In this document: positions 43,023 to 52,679 of the stretch, piece by piece | Position numbering within the stretch: position 1 is the first letter of the stretch | Layout: each line of letters opens with the position of its first letter | Source: Macrosoma leucophasiata | Taxonomy: Eukaryota > Arthropoda > Insecta > Lepidoptera > Hedylidae | Assembly: GCA_036365455.1 (NCBI GenBank) | Contig: JAWQUS010000020.1 | Location: 6,731,001-6,795,000, forward strand | Direction of reading: 5' to 3' | DNA: 64,000 bases | Position numbers and translations under genes: made by a program | The notes under the pieces: model-generated | Told to the model about the DNA's origin: nothing | Databases searched by the model: none | What the model saw: only the letters and a program-made list of their open reading frames with translations

Positions 43023-43463
43023 CATCAACATCATCATCATCATATCAGCCATAGGACGTCCACTGCTGAACATAGGCCTCCCCCAATGACCTCCATGCCG
43101 ACCGATCGGAAGCGACGTGCATCCAGCGGGTACCTGCAGCCTTCACTAGGTCGTCGGTCCATCTTGTAGGTGGACGTCCTACGCTGCGTTTGCCGATACG
43201 TAGTCTCCACTCGAGAATCTTTCTGCCCCAACGGCTATCGGTTCTTCTAGCTATGAGCCCTGCCCATTGCCACTTCAGCTTGGCAATCTGCTTGGCTATG
43301 TCAGCGACTTTCGTTCGCCTACGGATCTCCTCATTTCTGATTCGATCCAGTAGGGAAAAGCCGAGCATAGCCCTTTCCATTGACCGCTGGGTGACTTGGA
43401 GCTTTCGTACGAAAGCTAAATAAATTAAAAAAAAAACATGATCAACAACAACAACGACGCTGA
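43023..43463 (-). pseudogene. RTE-type LINE 3' end inserted into S290
   Basis: The minus-strand frame 43380-43045 (111 codons) is intact: MERAMLGFSLLDRIRNEEIR, LKWQWAGLIARRTDSRWG, KRSVGRPPTRWTDDLVKA, AYVQQWTSYG, then GTTCAGCAGTGGACGTCC and (GAT)n. An 11-bp perfect duplication GATAAGTTATT at 43012-43022 and 43464-43474 proves insertion into the S290 copy. Upstream of the homologous part is an 18-bp palindrome, AGCTTTCGTACGAAAGCT, and a T-rich leader of unknown origin. Confidence 0.93.
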
Positions 43464-43474
43464 GATAAGTTATT

Positions 43475-43541
43475 ACGGGGCCTATAATACCATCTTACTG
43501 GAACACGATAGTGCTAAACATTACCATTTGGCGGCAGATAT
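43475..43541 (-). repeat. S290 B copy, middle part
   Basis: ACGGGGCCTATAATACCATC TTACTGGAACACG ... CATTTGGCGGCAGATATA. Continuation of the 42902 copy. Confidence 0.9.
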
Positions 43542-43797
43542 ATAATGCGCGTTTCCGTGCTTCGGAGGGCACGTTAAGCCGTCGGTTCCGGTTGCTATCG
43601 ATAGATAGCAGTCGTTAAACCTTGTCGGCGGTCTTATGGACGATTTGAAAAACATCCGACAACGGGTTGGCCACTAACCCTAATCTCCACTAACCCGCAT
43701 GGGAGCAGCGTGGTGGCGTAAGCTCCAGGCCTCCTCCCAAAAAGGGGAGAGACTCCTACCCAGCAGTGGGACGTATCAAGGGTTGCCATTATTATAG
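43542..43797 (+). repeat. 5S-derived SINE, 5'-truncated, nested
   Basis: AATGCGCGTTTCCGTGCTTC GGAGG ... ACATCCGACAACGGGTTGGC ... CCCAGCAGTGGGACGTATCA ... CATTATTATA. The 5S head is missing. It sits inside the same S290 B copy. Confidence 0.92.
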
Positions 43798-43821
43798 GGC
43801 TTGAACTATTTTTTTTTTATC

Positions 43822-43890
43822 TCCATCATCATCATCCCTTAAGCCAAACGACGTCCACTGCTGGAGCGATGCCTTCCCCAAAGATGTCCA
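43822..43890 (-). repeat. RTE-type 3' end, short, nested
   Basis: Complement CCAGCAGTGGACGTCGTTTG GCTTAAGGGATGATGATGAT GG: RTE-like tail of about 70 bases. Confidence 0.75.
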
Positions 43891-43915
43891 CTACAGTGTT
43901 TTACGTCATTAAGAA

Positions 43916-43974
43916 AGGATGTGCCTTAATATACCGTCCATGAGCTCCATACCTGGAGATTTACCACCAGCAGA
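43916..43974 (-). repeat. S290 head end, right part of the nested complex
   Basis: CCGTCCATGAGCTCCATACC TGGAGATTTACCACCAGCAG. Its most likely origin is the head of the 42902/43475 copy, pushed apart by the insertions between. Confidence 0.7.
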
Positions 43975-44571
43975 ATTTATAATTATTTCAGGAATATTTA
44001 TTTATGATTCACTTCGATTCTTTCTCTAACTTCGTTGAATTTTTGTTCACATAACCTTTCGATGAATTTATAAAAACAGTGAAAGAACTGATTGCAATCC
44101 TTATTCCGAGAGATTTAGAAGTTTGTTTGGTATTTCAAATAAAAGCTGCCCATATTATTATCACGAAATTTTAATAATCGTACGAATAAGTTAATATTCA
44201 ATGGTTTATTGCGTCAATACCGTAACGAAAGTGCGACCGACTAGTTGTGACCCCTCACAAAAAGTTCACCCCCAGGATTTTTTCTAAACCCTTTTATGCA
44301 TATCCTGTGTCAGACCCGTACAGTGTTACAAGTCAAATTTAAATAATTTATGTCTTGCCCCGTAACCCTAGAGTTCGTTAGTGAATATATTTTATTTTTT
44401 GCATCTGCCTGCGTGCGCTTGCGTTTTATGAAAAGATTTATAAACATGAGAATTGTCCGAAGTTTGTATTCATAAATTAATTGTTTAGTCATACTGTTTT
44501 TTATTCAGGGAAGTTGAGGTTATTAGTATCAGAAATTATTATTAGTTTCCTACTTGGATTTTTCTTGGATT
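43975..44571. other. No recognisable feature
   Basis: Unassigned AT-rich spacer. Confidence 0.45.
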
Positions 44572-44790
44572 TTTCTTTTTATATAACGAAGGTGGCATAT
44601 CACATAGATGTTAAGTGATGAAACAGTCTATAGACATCTAGATACAAAAAACCTGAGGTGAAAAATCAGATGCGTGGCCACACCTACGTTGTTTAGTTCC
44701 TGTAATAGTAATTACGGGGCCATTAATTACCATCTAACCGGAACACGATAGTGCTGAACACTACCATTTGGCGGTACATAAATTAGAGAG
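44572..44790 (-). repeat. S290 B copy, head missing
   Basis: TTTATATAACGAAGGTGGCA TATCACATAGATG ... CCATCTAACCGGAACACGAT AGTGCTG ... CATTTGGCGG. It ends at TAAATTAGAG. Confidence 0.88.
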
Positions 44791-44807
44791 CCTTATTAAA
44801 CGCCGAT

Positions 44808-45013
44808 ATAAAAACCAAGATGTCAATGTAGATGCTATGCCACTCCTGAGGTCTAAGTTGTAATAGGTACCTCTGTGCTGGAAATTCTAGAGCCGTATAT
44901 TAGGTACCACCGGGCCTGAACATGATAGTGCTGTAAACTAACCATTTATTGGCAAGAAGATAAGGTAACGCGGTGATCCCTATGCCCGCAAGCTACGTCA
45001 TTGGACATCAGTA
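44808..45013 (-). repeat. S290 A copy, tail missing
   Basis: ACCAAGATGTCAATGTAGAT G ... CTCCTGAGGTCTAAGTTG ... GTGCTGGAAATTCTAGAGCC G ... CCGCAAGCTACGTCATTGG. Old copy, 18 bases downstream of the preceding B copy. Confidence 0.85.
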
Positions 45014-45073
45014 ATATAAGTACCTATAATTTTGTTATTCATTCATTTTATTGATGACATCGACCTTGTCATT

Positions 45074-45115
45074 TTGATCTACTTTGTCATTTTGTAAAAT
45101 GACAAAGTAGATCAA
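45074..45115. repeat. Perfect 20-bp-arm palindrome
   Basis: TTGATCTACTTTGTCATTTT, two bases (GT), then the exact reverse complement. Not part of a recognised family. Confidence 0.97.
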
Positions 45116-45218
45116 CAAGACACTACATTCCAAACCATAGTACTTATAAAGAAGAAAACATGTTCGTTAGGCTGTGCTAACTATCAGATCATGTATTTGT
45201 GGTACCTACTTACACTAA

Positions 45219-45513
45219 CTTTAACTGCCTCGGTAGCCTAGAGGTAGCAGGCCACTACTACTACACTGAGATCCTGGGTTTGATTCCCGGGTAGGAGGTT
45301 ATCAGAAATAATGGTGTAAAGTCCTTTATCTCTGGTTCTATTGGGATTTTTCCTAGTATCTCGAAGTTTGGTAATGTGCCCGGAGATGTCAACAGGCTCG
45401 CCACCTGTTACATGGGCCAAAACGAAACCGGCGAATCGTGGGTGTTTGCATGTATGCTCGAATGCAGGCAACCTCTGCCTACCCCTTCGGGGATTATAGG
45501 CATGAAGTTACGT
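45219..45513 (+). repeat. T2 tRNA-SINE, full length
   Basis: CTGCCTCGGTAGCCTAGAGG TAGC, box B GGTTTGATTCCC (one change), GTGCCCGGAGATGTCAACAG G, CTTCGGGGATTATAGGCATG AAGTT. 12-bp target duplication TACTTACACTAA at 45207-45218 and 45514-45525. Confidence 0.93.
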
Positions 45514-45900
45514 TACTTACACTAATTCTCATTCACTTCACTCCAATTATGTAAACAACTTCATACCACCCTCATTGCTCTGTTCCCTCTATTAAGTCAA
45601 TTTCCATACCTTTCACTGTTGTACCTGAACTTAGTGAAAATATGTGTGCCAAGTTTCAATTATTCTGAGTTGTTGTAAAAACAAACTTCACCAACTAAGA
45701 CAGAGTTTCGTCATTATCAAAATATAAAGTCCTGGTGTAAACTGAAATTATTGTTTTAGTAAACTCTAAAATTTCGTCTTGCATGAACTTTGTTTTGCTT
45801 ACGTGAAGCTAAAAATGTTACGAGGTAATGTCTGAACGTAGAGGTACACGTAGATTAAATCTCTCATGATGAGGCAGTCTGAAATAAAAGATATGATCCA

Positions 45901-46190
45901 TTTTTTATTTCAAGTAAGTTACAACGAAGCATACAATTCACGTTAGTATGAAATGAATCAAATCAGAGATTTCAAAGAAGTACTGGTCTGTTATACTTCT
46001 GTGCCGGAGATTATGCGTACTTTAGGATCTGACCGGATCACGAAAGCGCTGAACACTAACATTTAGCGGCAATGTACGGCCCTGTAATTTCAGACTCAGA
46101 GGCATACTCGTAACACCTTAGGCCTCAGGAGTGGCAACAGTTTCGTGTAGACGTTTATACTTAGATTACATTATTAGTTACCATCAGTGT
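45901..46190. repeat. S290 A inverted chimera (tails outward)
   Basis: 45901-46073 is S290 in minus sense (TTACAACGAAGCATACAATT C ... GCTGAACACTAACATTTAGC GGC). It switches at about 46072 to plus sense, AATGTACGGCCCTGTAATTT C ... CCTTAGGCCTCAGGAGTGGC AAC. The head region is deleted at the switch point. Confidence 0.8.
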
Positions 46191-46246
46191 AAACAGTATG
46201 ACTGTTAGACTCTTTTAAAAAAAAATTGGACAGACAATTTGGCTTC

Positions 46247-46320
46247 AGGCAAGAAAATTTTCTTTCCATTTTCTTAAAAAATATTTCACTCGTGTTATTT
46301 CGAAAAATCCAATAAAATAA
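46247..46320 (+). repeat. T3 tRNA-SINE tail remnant
   Basis: AAAATTTTCTTTCCATTTTC TTAAAA ... TTTCACTCGTGTTATTTCG corresponds to the T3 3' body; the head is reduced to TTCAGGC. Confidence 0.5.
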
Positions 46321-46422
46321 ATCGAATACACTAAATTATTAAATTCAGCTTAGATATGAAAAATATAGTTCTTAAGCAGATAGCTGTCGGGGCCTATCTT
46401 TTTTTGACTGAATGTTCTTTAT

Positions 46423-46490
46423 TAGGTACTTAGCAGTAGATAAAGTTAAGTAATGCGGCAGTGCCTACGCATTCGAGTATCAATATAGGA
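46423..46490 (-). repeat. S290 B head fragment
   Basis: AGCAGTAGATAAAGTTAAGT AATGCGGCAGTGCCTACGCA TTCGAGTATCAATATAGGAG T. Tail half gone. Confidence 0.7.
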
Positions 46491-47974
46491 GTTACTGACA
46501 AAATATATTGACATACAAATTGTACTAACGGACATCGAGCAAACCCATAGGTATTTTGTTTTTTTTTCGTTCACGGGACCCCTAAAAATTGTGACTTGAA
46601 GTTTAATATATCTTATCTGTGAGTCCACAAATCACAACCCATTCAAATCGAATCTCTATAAAGACCACTGATCAAACTCAATTTTAAACCTTCAACTCCA
46701 TTGTGTAGTCTGTCGGCTACCGCGTCCAATGCGACCCGAAATCATTTTTTATCTTTATCTATTTTAAAAATTGCCAGGTGTTTAAAGGAAATTATAAAAA
46801 AAAACTGCATCGCATTGTTGCATGGGCATGAACCCTTATTGGACAATGGCATAATCCTTTCGGTTATCTTCATGTCTTCCGAGACATGTGTAATGCTTCG
46901 TCTACTCCATTGTCATGTTTTTTCGCGAACGTATAAAAATTTACTTCAAAGCTTGCTTCCACAGACAAAAAAAAACTAAAAAGAAAATTTTTAATCTGTC
47001 GAGACATTTTTAATTATTTTTTAAGTTCCCAAGTCAGATATATCAGAAAAGGAGATGTTGCGAAAATGTATGGACCTCTGCCATGTATTGTACACAATAT
47101 CATTAAACAGGCAAAATCAATATAAAAACGTTTTTTACTGCATATTTTCACTAATGTAGTTTAACATTATTTGCAGTTAGAATTGCAACTCAAAACCAAC
47201 ATGGCGAATATGATGGGTGACGTCATTTTGACATTTTCTTTTTTTTATTGTATTTTGATTATATAGTGCTTGGATAGTAAGAAGTAGAAGTAATATTTTC
47301 TAACTATTATCGAAATCGATTGATCCCAAGCGTCGGCTGTATTGCCGCCATGTTGAAAATAGTTGACAATGATAAAATCGTTTGAATTAAATGTGGTTGT
47401 AACTCTAAAATATATTCTTGAATAAATTAATTGTATTTTTTTCGAATGTCTTCTTTAATTTACCAATTTTTTGAGGACGTGTACAAACCAGAGACGAGCT
47501 CACAACATCTCCTTTACATCAAACGCGAACAAAAGCTGCGTATTGAACTGCCAGCGAAATACCTCATCGGCAGTGAACTGTTAAAACAAAAACAATAGGA
47601 GCACACGTGTCCGCTTAGCATTATCGATCCTCATATTGTCCTCGCCATGCGGGTAGTCGTAAATGAGTTATCGCCGTGACGTCACGGGACAATGCATTTT
47701 TGTTTTAGTCGGCCGCCGGGTGGCGGGGGGGTCAGATGTGTTCAAATCAATTGCTGACAGTGTTTCGAAATATTGCTGCTATATTATAATATCTGTTTGC
47801 GTTAACCCACATTTCGATAATTTGCTTAGTCATTTAAGACAAAAGTCCATTATGAACACGTCAAATAGAAAACAATGTTGAAGTTGGATGTTAAACATTT
47901 TTTGACATGTTTTGTTTTATTTCTGCTATATTGGATTGTTATGGTAAAGAAGTATAACTTCTTACGTGCGTATA
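46491..47974. other. 1.5 kb, possible MITE 47050-47515
   Basis: Mostly unassigned. GGAGATGTTG at 47052 and its complement CAACATCTCC at 47504 could be terminal repeats of a ~465-bp DNA element, but I find no target duplication. A 14-bp palindrome CCGTGACGTCACGG at 47674-47687 lies in a GC-richer patch (47640-47730). Confidence 0.4.
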
Positions 47975-48207
47975 TACAGTATCCAACAAGAAAAAATGCA
48001 TATCGATCTCAGGCAGAGATGTCGGCTTATTTCGGATTTGTAGAGCGTTATCTCTTTCGCACCTTACCTATTTCACGTTTTGTCGACCATTTCGATCAAG
48101 TTTTGACCAATACCGGACTACGGATGCTTACGTAGGCAGTGTGCAGCAGAGATAATGCTCTATTAAGCCGAAACTAGCCTATTGTCACTTTCATAGCCTC
48201 GATGTAA
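47975..48207 (+). repeat. Unnamed ~230-bp family, copy 2
   Basis: TACAGTATCCAACAAGAAAA ... AGAGCGTTATCTCTTTCGCA CC ... CAAGTTTTGACCAATACCGG ... GTGCAGCAGAGATAATGCTC ... GCCTCGATGT. Same ends as 24917-25143. Confidence 0.82.
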
Positions 48208-48952
48208 ATTATTTCTTGATAAACACTGTAAGTAACATCCTTTTTTTAACCTAAAAATTACAAATAGCATTGAGGAGTTATTGATACTATGGACAATACT
48301 GTTAGACAGTTATTTAAAAATCACAAGCAATATTCTACATTTATCTATTATTTATCTATTATACGCAATATTCTATCTCTTAACAAATATAATTCTCTAA
48401 CAATACTTAAAAATTCCCACGTGAAACGCGAAACATTTGGCTACCGAAATTGCAAGATATCGGACAGATGTACGTGCGATTGATAAAGAAGACGATCTCA
48501 AAAAACTCATGAGAACTCGCTAATCCTCACCTATGACCCCAGGCCATTCGTACCCTGGACCGTTAAAAAAATAAATTACACGGCCAAAGAAAAGAAACTA
48601 TTGTTTGACGGCAAAAAAAACTAGGGAGTAAAGTTACCTTGCGATTTGAATAACTATTTTTTACTGTGACAAAATTGAGGGGTGAAACAAAAAAACTTGC
48701 CCCACCGACGTGATTTTTTTAAGACGGGGCCAGCAAAATGTGTACACGTAAGTATAGTTTATTGCAAATTGGTTTTGGTCAACTTTCACACGGTATAGCA
48801 TCTGCAGAGCTGTTAGATGATGAGGACTTAGTATTGTCGCTGATTAAATTGGGATTTTTAGCTTTCATTTAACGTGTCATAAATCATATATGGGACATAA
48901 TATACTACTAATACTAATATATAGATATATATATATATATATATATATTTCA
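48208..48952. other. Unassigned, ends in (AT)n
   Basis: No recognised element; 48923-48948 is an AT microsatellite immediately before a T2 SINE. Confidence 0.5.
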
Positions 48953-49262
48953 CTACCTCAGTAGCGTAGTGGTAGCAGGCCACTACTACTACGCTAGGGG
49001 TCCTGGGTTCGATTCCCGGGTCGGGGACTATCAGAGATAACGGTTTTAAATCCTTTATCACTGGTTCTATTGGGATTTTACCATTTTCTGGAAGTTTCCC
49101 AGTACCTCGGAGTTTGGTAATGTGCACGGAGATGGCAACAGGTCCGCCACCTGTTAAATGGGCCAAGACGTAACCGGCGAGTCGTGGGTGTTTGCATGTA
49201 TGCTTGAATGCATGCATTTACTTCTACCTACCCTTTCGGGGATTACAGGCGTGAAGTTACGT
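48953..49262 (+). repeat. T2 tRNA-SINE, full length
   Basis: CTACCTCAGTAGCGTAGTGG TAGC, box B GGTTCGATTCCCGGG, CTCGGAGTTTGGTAATGTGC, CTTTCGGGGATTACAGGCGT GAAGTTACG. Confidence 0.92.
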
Positions 49263-49297
49263 TTTTTTTTGTTACATTTTTTTAATACTAATATCTT

Positions 49298-49559
49298 ACT
49301 AGTGGTAGAGCTCCAATGACGGAGCTCGCGGGCGTAGGCACCACCGCATTACCTAATGTACTTGCCGCTAAATGGAAGTGTTCATCACTATGTTCCAGTC
49401 AGGTGGTAATATACGGCCCTGTAATTTCCAGCACAGAGGCATAATACCTTAGGCCTCAGGAGTGGTAACGCATCTGCATTTTGACCTTGGTCTTTGTGTG
49501 GGTGTCTATAGGCTGCAGTAATCGCTTGTTTGCCACTTACATTACTTAAAAAAAAACAC
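49298..49559 (+). repeat. S290 A copy, full length
   Basis: ACTAGTGGTAGAGCTCCAAT GACGGAGC ... TTTGCCACTTACATTACTTA AAAAAAAA. About 25 bases missing before the tail (GCAGTAATCGCTTG). The first bases are ACTAGT rather than ACTGGT. Confidence 0.94.
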
Positions 49560-49816
49560 ATAAATAACGTGAAATTATCTCTTTGTTTAGGAATACACAT
49601 CAACAGCTTAGGTTTTTGCAGTAATACTATTTTGGCGCGATCAGAAAAAAATATGAGAGTGAATTTTTACGATGCGCTCGTGCGTAGGTAAAAGCAACAC
49701 TCTGAAGTTAGTTGCTAAACATATAAAAGCAACAAACATACATACTGTTTTTTTTATATTTAGTAGCAAGTTAGCATAGTCGATTAGAATTTTTATGTAT
49801 GGATGATTTGGAAGAT

Positions 49817-49862
49817 GGATGAGGCAAACTAGCAAGCAGTTCACATTGAAGATAAGTAAGTA
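49817..49862 (-). repeat. S290 tail scrap
   Basis: GATGAGGCAAACTAGCAAGC AGTTCACATTGAAGATAAGT; under 50 bases of the family. Confidence 0.55.
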
Positions 49863-50207
49863 CTTTATGACAAAAAATAGCATTAGGTATTGTGAACTTC
49901 CATGACATAGAAAACCGTTTATGAAGCCAACATTGTACCAAATTGACATGTGGGTGAGTGCATCTATCTCTTATCTAAGTAGATATTTTTGATGGACTAA
50001 CATAATGCGGGCAAACAATACGGTTTGAAACGTGGACGCAATTAACAATTATCGCTGATATGTGGATGATTTTAGTTTTTAACCGACTTCAAATTACATG
50101 ACAATGACATTAAAGGTGAACTCACTTGAACGCACCCCTGTCTCACTGTTGTTACATGGGATAGATATTTGATATTGTTATGGATTGTGCAGCTCTTCGT
50201 AATTAGG

Positions 50208-50395
50208 TACTCATCATTTTAGTCGAAAAACGCCCACTGCAGTACAAAAGTCTCCACAAAGATTGCCACAACGAACGGTTCTGTGTAGCTCTCAACCATT
50301 GATTGCCCGCAACCTTCAGCAGGTCGTCGGTCCACCTCGAGGAGGATCTGCCTCCGCTTCTGATGCGCGGCGACCATTCGGGAACTCTTCTGATA
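50208..50395 (-). pseudogene. RTE-type LINE 3' end remnant
   Basis: Minus-strand translation: RVPEWSPRIRSGGRSSSRWT, DDLLKVAGNQWLRATQNRSL WQSLW; parallel to VLEWRPR..GKRSVGRPPTR WTDDL in the other copies. The 3' end GTACTGCAGTGGGCG is decayed. Confidence 0.8.
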
Positions 50396-50531
50396 TTTGA
50401 CATGATCTTCGTCTTGTCCATGTTCATTTTAAGGCTCACGTCGCAACTACGAGTATAGACATCTTAACTTGTTCACAGATACAAGCCAAGTAGATACCTT
50501 TCCACCTCCAGAGTAAATAAGGGTTCCATGT
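50396..50531. other. No recognisable feature
   Basis: Unassigned spacer. Confidence 0.4.
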
Positions 50532-50791
50532 TTTTTTTGTTTTTTGGATAGAAGGTGGCAATCAATTTAGCACCTCAAATCGGCGTAAAGTGATGACTGG
50601 AGCCTATAGACATCTTCATAAAAACCAGAGGTCAAAATGCAGATGCGTTGGCACCCCTGAGACCTAAGGTAGTATATCTCTGGGATAGTTATTACGGGGC
50701 CATACATTACCATCTAAAAGGATCACGATAGTGCCGCACACTACCATTAAGCGGCAGCCTCGTGCTCCGACACAGGAACTCTACCATCAGT
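50532..50791 (-). repeat. S290 B copy
   Basis: GATAGAAGGTGGCAATCAAT ... CATAAAAACCAGAGGTC ... TTATTACGGGGCCATACATT ACCATC ... GGAACTCTACCATCAGT. The GATAGATTAGGTGATGCGGT block is deleted. Confidence 0.9.
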
Positions 50792-51251
50792 AGTAAAATG
50801 ATGAACAAAGTCGCATGCTGCCACCAGTCCTCTATATTTAGAAGTCTGCTTTCAAATATTTTTACATAATACCGCAAGTGCGGTTCAATAGGCCACCGTC
50901 ATTCGATCGCGGTAGTCAAGTTACCGTTCATTATTGTCGATAAAAAAGTTTTTGAATATCGAACGCAATGCGTGTACGCAGATGTTTTGTCCACTTTTTA
51001 TGCGCCGAATACCGTTATATGAAAATTTTGTTGGGTTTTTTTACGCGATAGATCAAGTCGTTGACAGATGCCCGGATAGCTTGGCCCTTGAAAATCATTG
51101 TAATTGATGATCGTGATTATGCTTTTGTGCATCCATGCAATAGAAATTTTAATCAAAGCATGAATATTGAATAGATGTCTTTCCGGCATTGATTTACTCT
51201 TATCAAAAAATAATTTCAAGCACACATTACGTACAGAGTTTCTAAAATATG
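50792..51251. other. No recognisable feature
   Basis: Unassigned spacer; GCGGT..ATTCGATCGCGGTAG at 50880-50925 is not a known element to me. Confidence 0.45.
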
Positions 51252-51263
51252 TACCTACTACTA

Positions 51264-51508
51264 TTGAAATAAAACTATTTTTACGGATTTATCTCGCGTA
51301 TATTAAACTAAAATGATTTTTAAATTTTAAATCCCGGGCAGACTGACGTGAGGAACAAACAAATGTCACCTCAGTCTGCCCGGGACCACGGAAGCGACCG
51401 AAACGTCGGGTTGATTTTAAAAATCATTTTAGTTTCATATACGCGAGATAAATCCGTAAAAATAGTTTTATTTCAATGAGTGTAGCTCGCGAAAACCTAA
51501 GAACATAT
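51264..51508. mobile_element. Penelope-derived non-autonomous fold-back, 245 bp
   Basis: Starts TTGAAATAAAACTATTTTTA, runs through an inverted arm to the core CGACCGAAACGTCGGG, and returns through the complement, AAAATAGTTTTATTTCAA, to the end ATGAGTGTAGCTCGCG AAAACCTAAGAACATAT. A perfect 12-bp target duplication TACCTACTACTA (51252-51263, 51509-51520) fixes both ends. The 5' and 3' termini are the same as those of the GIY-YIG-containing copy at 54958-55887. There is no coding sequence, so it is a stand-alone non-autonomous unit of a Penelope-like element. Confidence 0.9.
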
Positions 51509-51539
51509 TACCTACTACTAATTCAGGCGCTTTTTTACC

Positions 51540-51672
51540 GGAAAAGGTAAGCAGATTGGTACATGCAAGCATACATGCATAAACGATCTTCGGCTGAGAC
51601 ACGAACCCGTAGCCCCTGGGCCCTGAAAAACTATTCTAGTCGCTCTACCACTAACAGTAAGTTACCGAATGC
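51540..51672 (-). repeat. tRNA-headed SINE remnant, T3-like
   Basis: Complement: GTTAGTGGTAGAGCGACTAG (box-A region), ACGGGTTCGTGTCTCAGCCG (box-B region GGTTCGTGTCTC) then ATGCATGTATGCTTGCATG. Both promoter boxes can be seen but are degenerate. Confidence 0.65.
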
Positions 51673-51706
51673 TTACACCGAACTACTGATTTTTTATAAC
51701 ACCTTG

Positions 51707-52155
51707 GGGGTCGTCCATTAATCACGTGATGTTTTTAGCGTCACTTTGACCCCCTCCTCCCCCTTGGTGATACGTGGTGAGGTTTCAGATTAACCCCCCC
51801 CCCCACCTAACATCACGTGTATATAATGTAAATAAAATATAATAAAATAGGTAGGTAGGTAGCTACCTATTTTTTTAATTTAGCTGAATATAAGGCATCG
51901 GGATAAAGAATCGCGCAAATGTAATAAATGTACTAAGCATGTAATTGGCGTGAAAATGACTGATTGTCGTGACGAAAATTTCTCTAATTGTTGCCTAAAT
52001 CACGCACCAATTTTCGATTGAATATGGGCTCTCAAAGAAGAAATAAATACACGTGATATCTCCATATGCTCCCCCCTCCCCCCTTTGTGATGTTTAGTGA
52101 TTTTTCCTGAACCCCCCTCCCCCTTTCGAGCCTCACGTGATTAATGGACGACCCC
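51707..52155. mobile_element. MITE with 23-bp terminal inverted repeats, 449 bp
   Basis: 51707-51729 begins GGGGTCGTCCATTAATCACG and is the exact reverse complement of 52133-52155. Subterminal CCCCCTCC tracts, including a 13-C run at ~51797, occur at both sides. TTG flanks both ends and may be a 3-bp target duplication. No coding capacity; superfamily not assigned. Confidence 0.85.
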
Positions 52156-52283
52156 TTGACGTGACGGTAACGACATCTATTAACAATTAATGGTAGTTTT
52201 TGTAATGTTTTATTAGTTCCACGCAATAGTTCATAGTACGCATAGCAATGTGTAATAGCACTTAGGAGTAGGTAAATAGTTTA

Positions 52284-52614
52284 TATTGGTGGTAGAGCTC
52301 CAGTGACGGAGCTCGCGGGCGTAGGCACCACCGCATTACCTAATATACTTGCCGCTAAATGGTAGTGTTCAGCACTATCGTGTTCCGGTCAGGTGGTAAT
52401 GTACGGCCCTGTAATTTCCGGCACAGAGGCATGCAGATGCGTTGCCACCCCTGAGACCTGAGATGTCATGTCTCTGTGATAGTTACTACGGGGCCATACA
52501 CAACCATCTAAACGGAATATGATAGTGCTGAATACTACCATTTGGTAGCAGATAGATTAGGGTCATGCGGTGGTGCCTCCGCGCTCAGTCTGACACTGAA
52601 ACTCTACCACCAGT
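52284..52614. repeat. S290 A/B head-to-head chimera
   Basis: 52284-52432 is subfamily A, plus sense, from TTGGTGGTAGAGCTCC to TTTCCGGCACAGAGGCAT. 52433-52614 is subfamily B, minus sense, from GCAGATGCGTTGCCACCCCT to GAAACTCTACCACCAGT. Both tails are missing at the joint, so heads face outward and the whole forms an imperfect fold-back. Confidence 0.92.
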
Positions 52615-52679
52615 AAGTGAGACATGATATATTTTCAAACGTCGGATGAGTACTTCATTGAGAGTGACCTCAATTGCAA

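Noticed and set aside
47052..47513. Merlin-type DNA transposon (GGAGATGTTG ends)
   Set aside because: Terminal match is only 10-13 bases and no 8-9-bp target duplication is visible; left as a weak possibility in the unassigned stretch.
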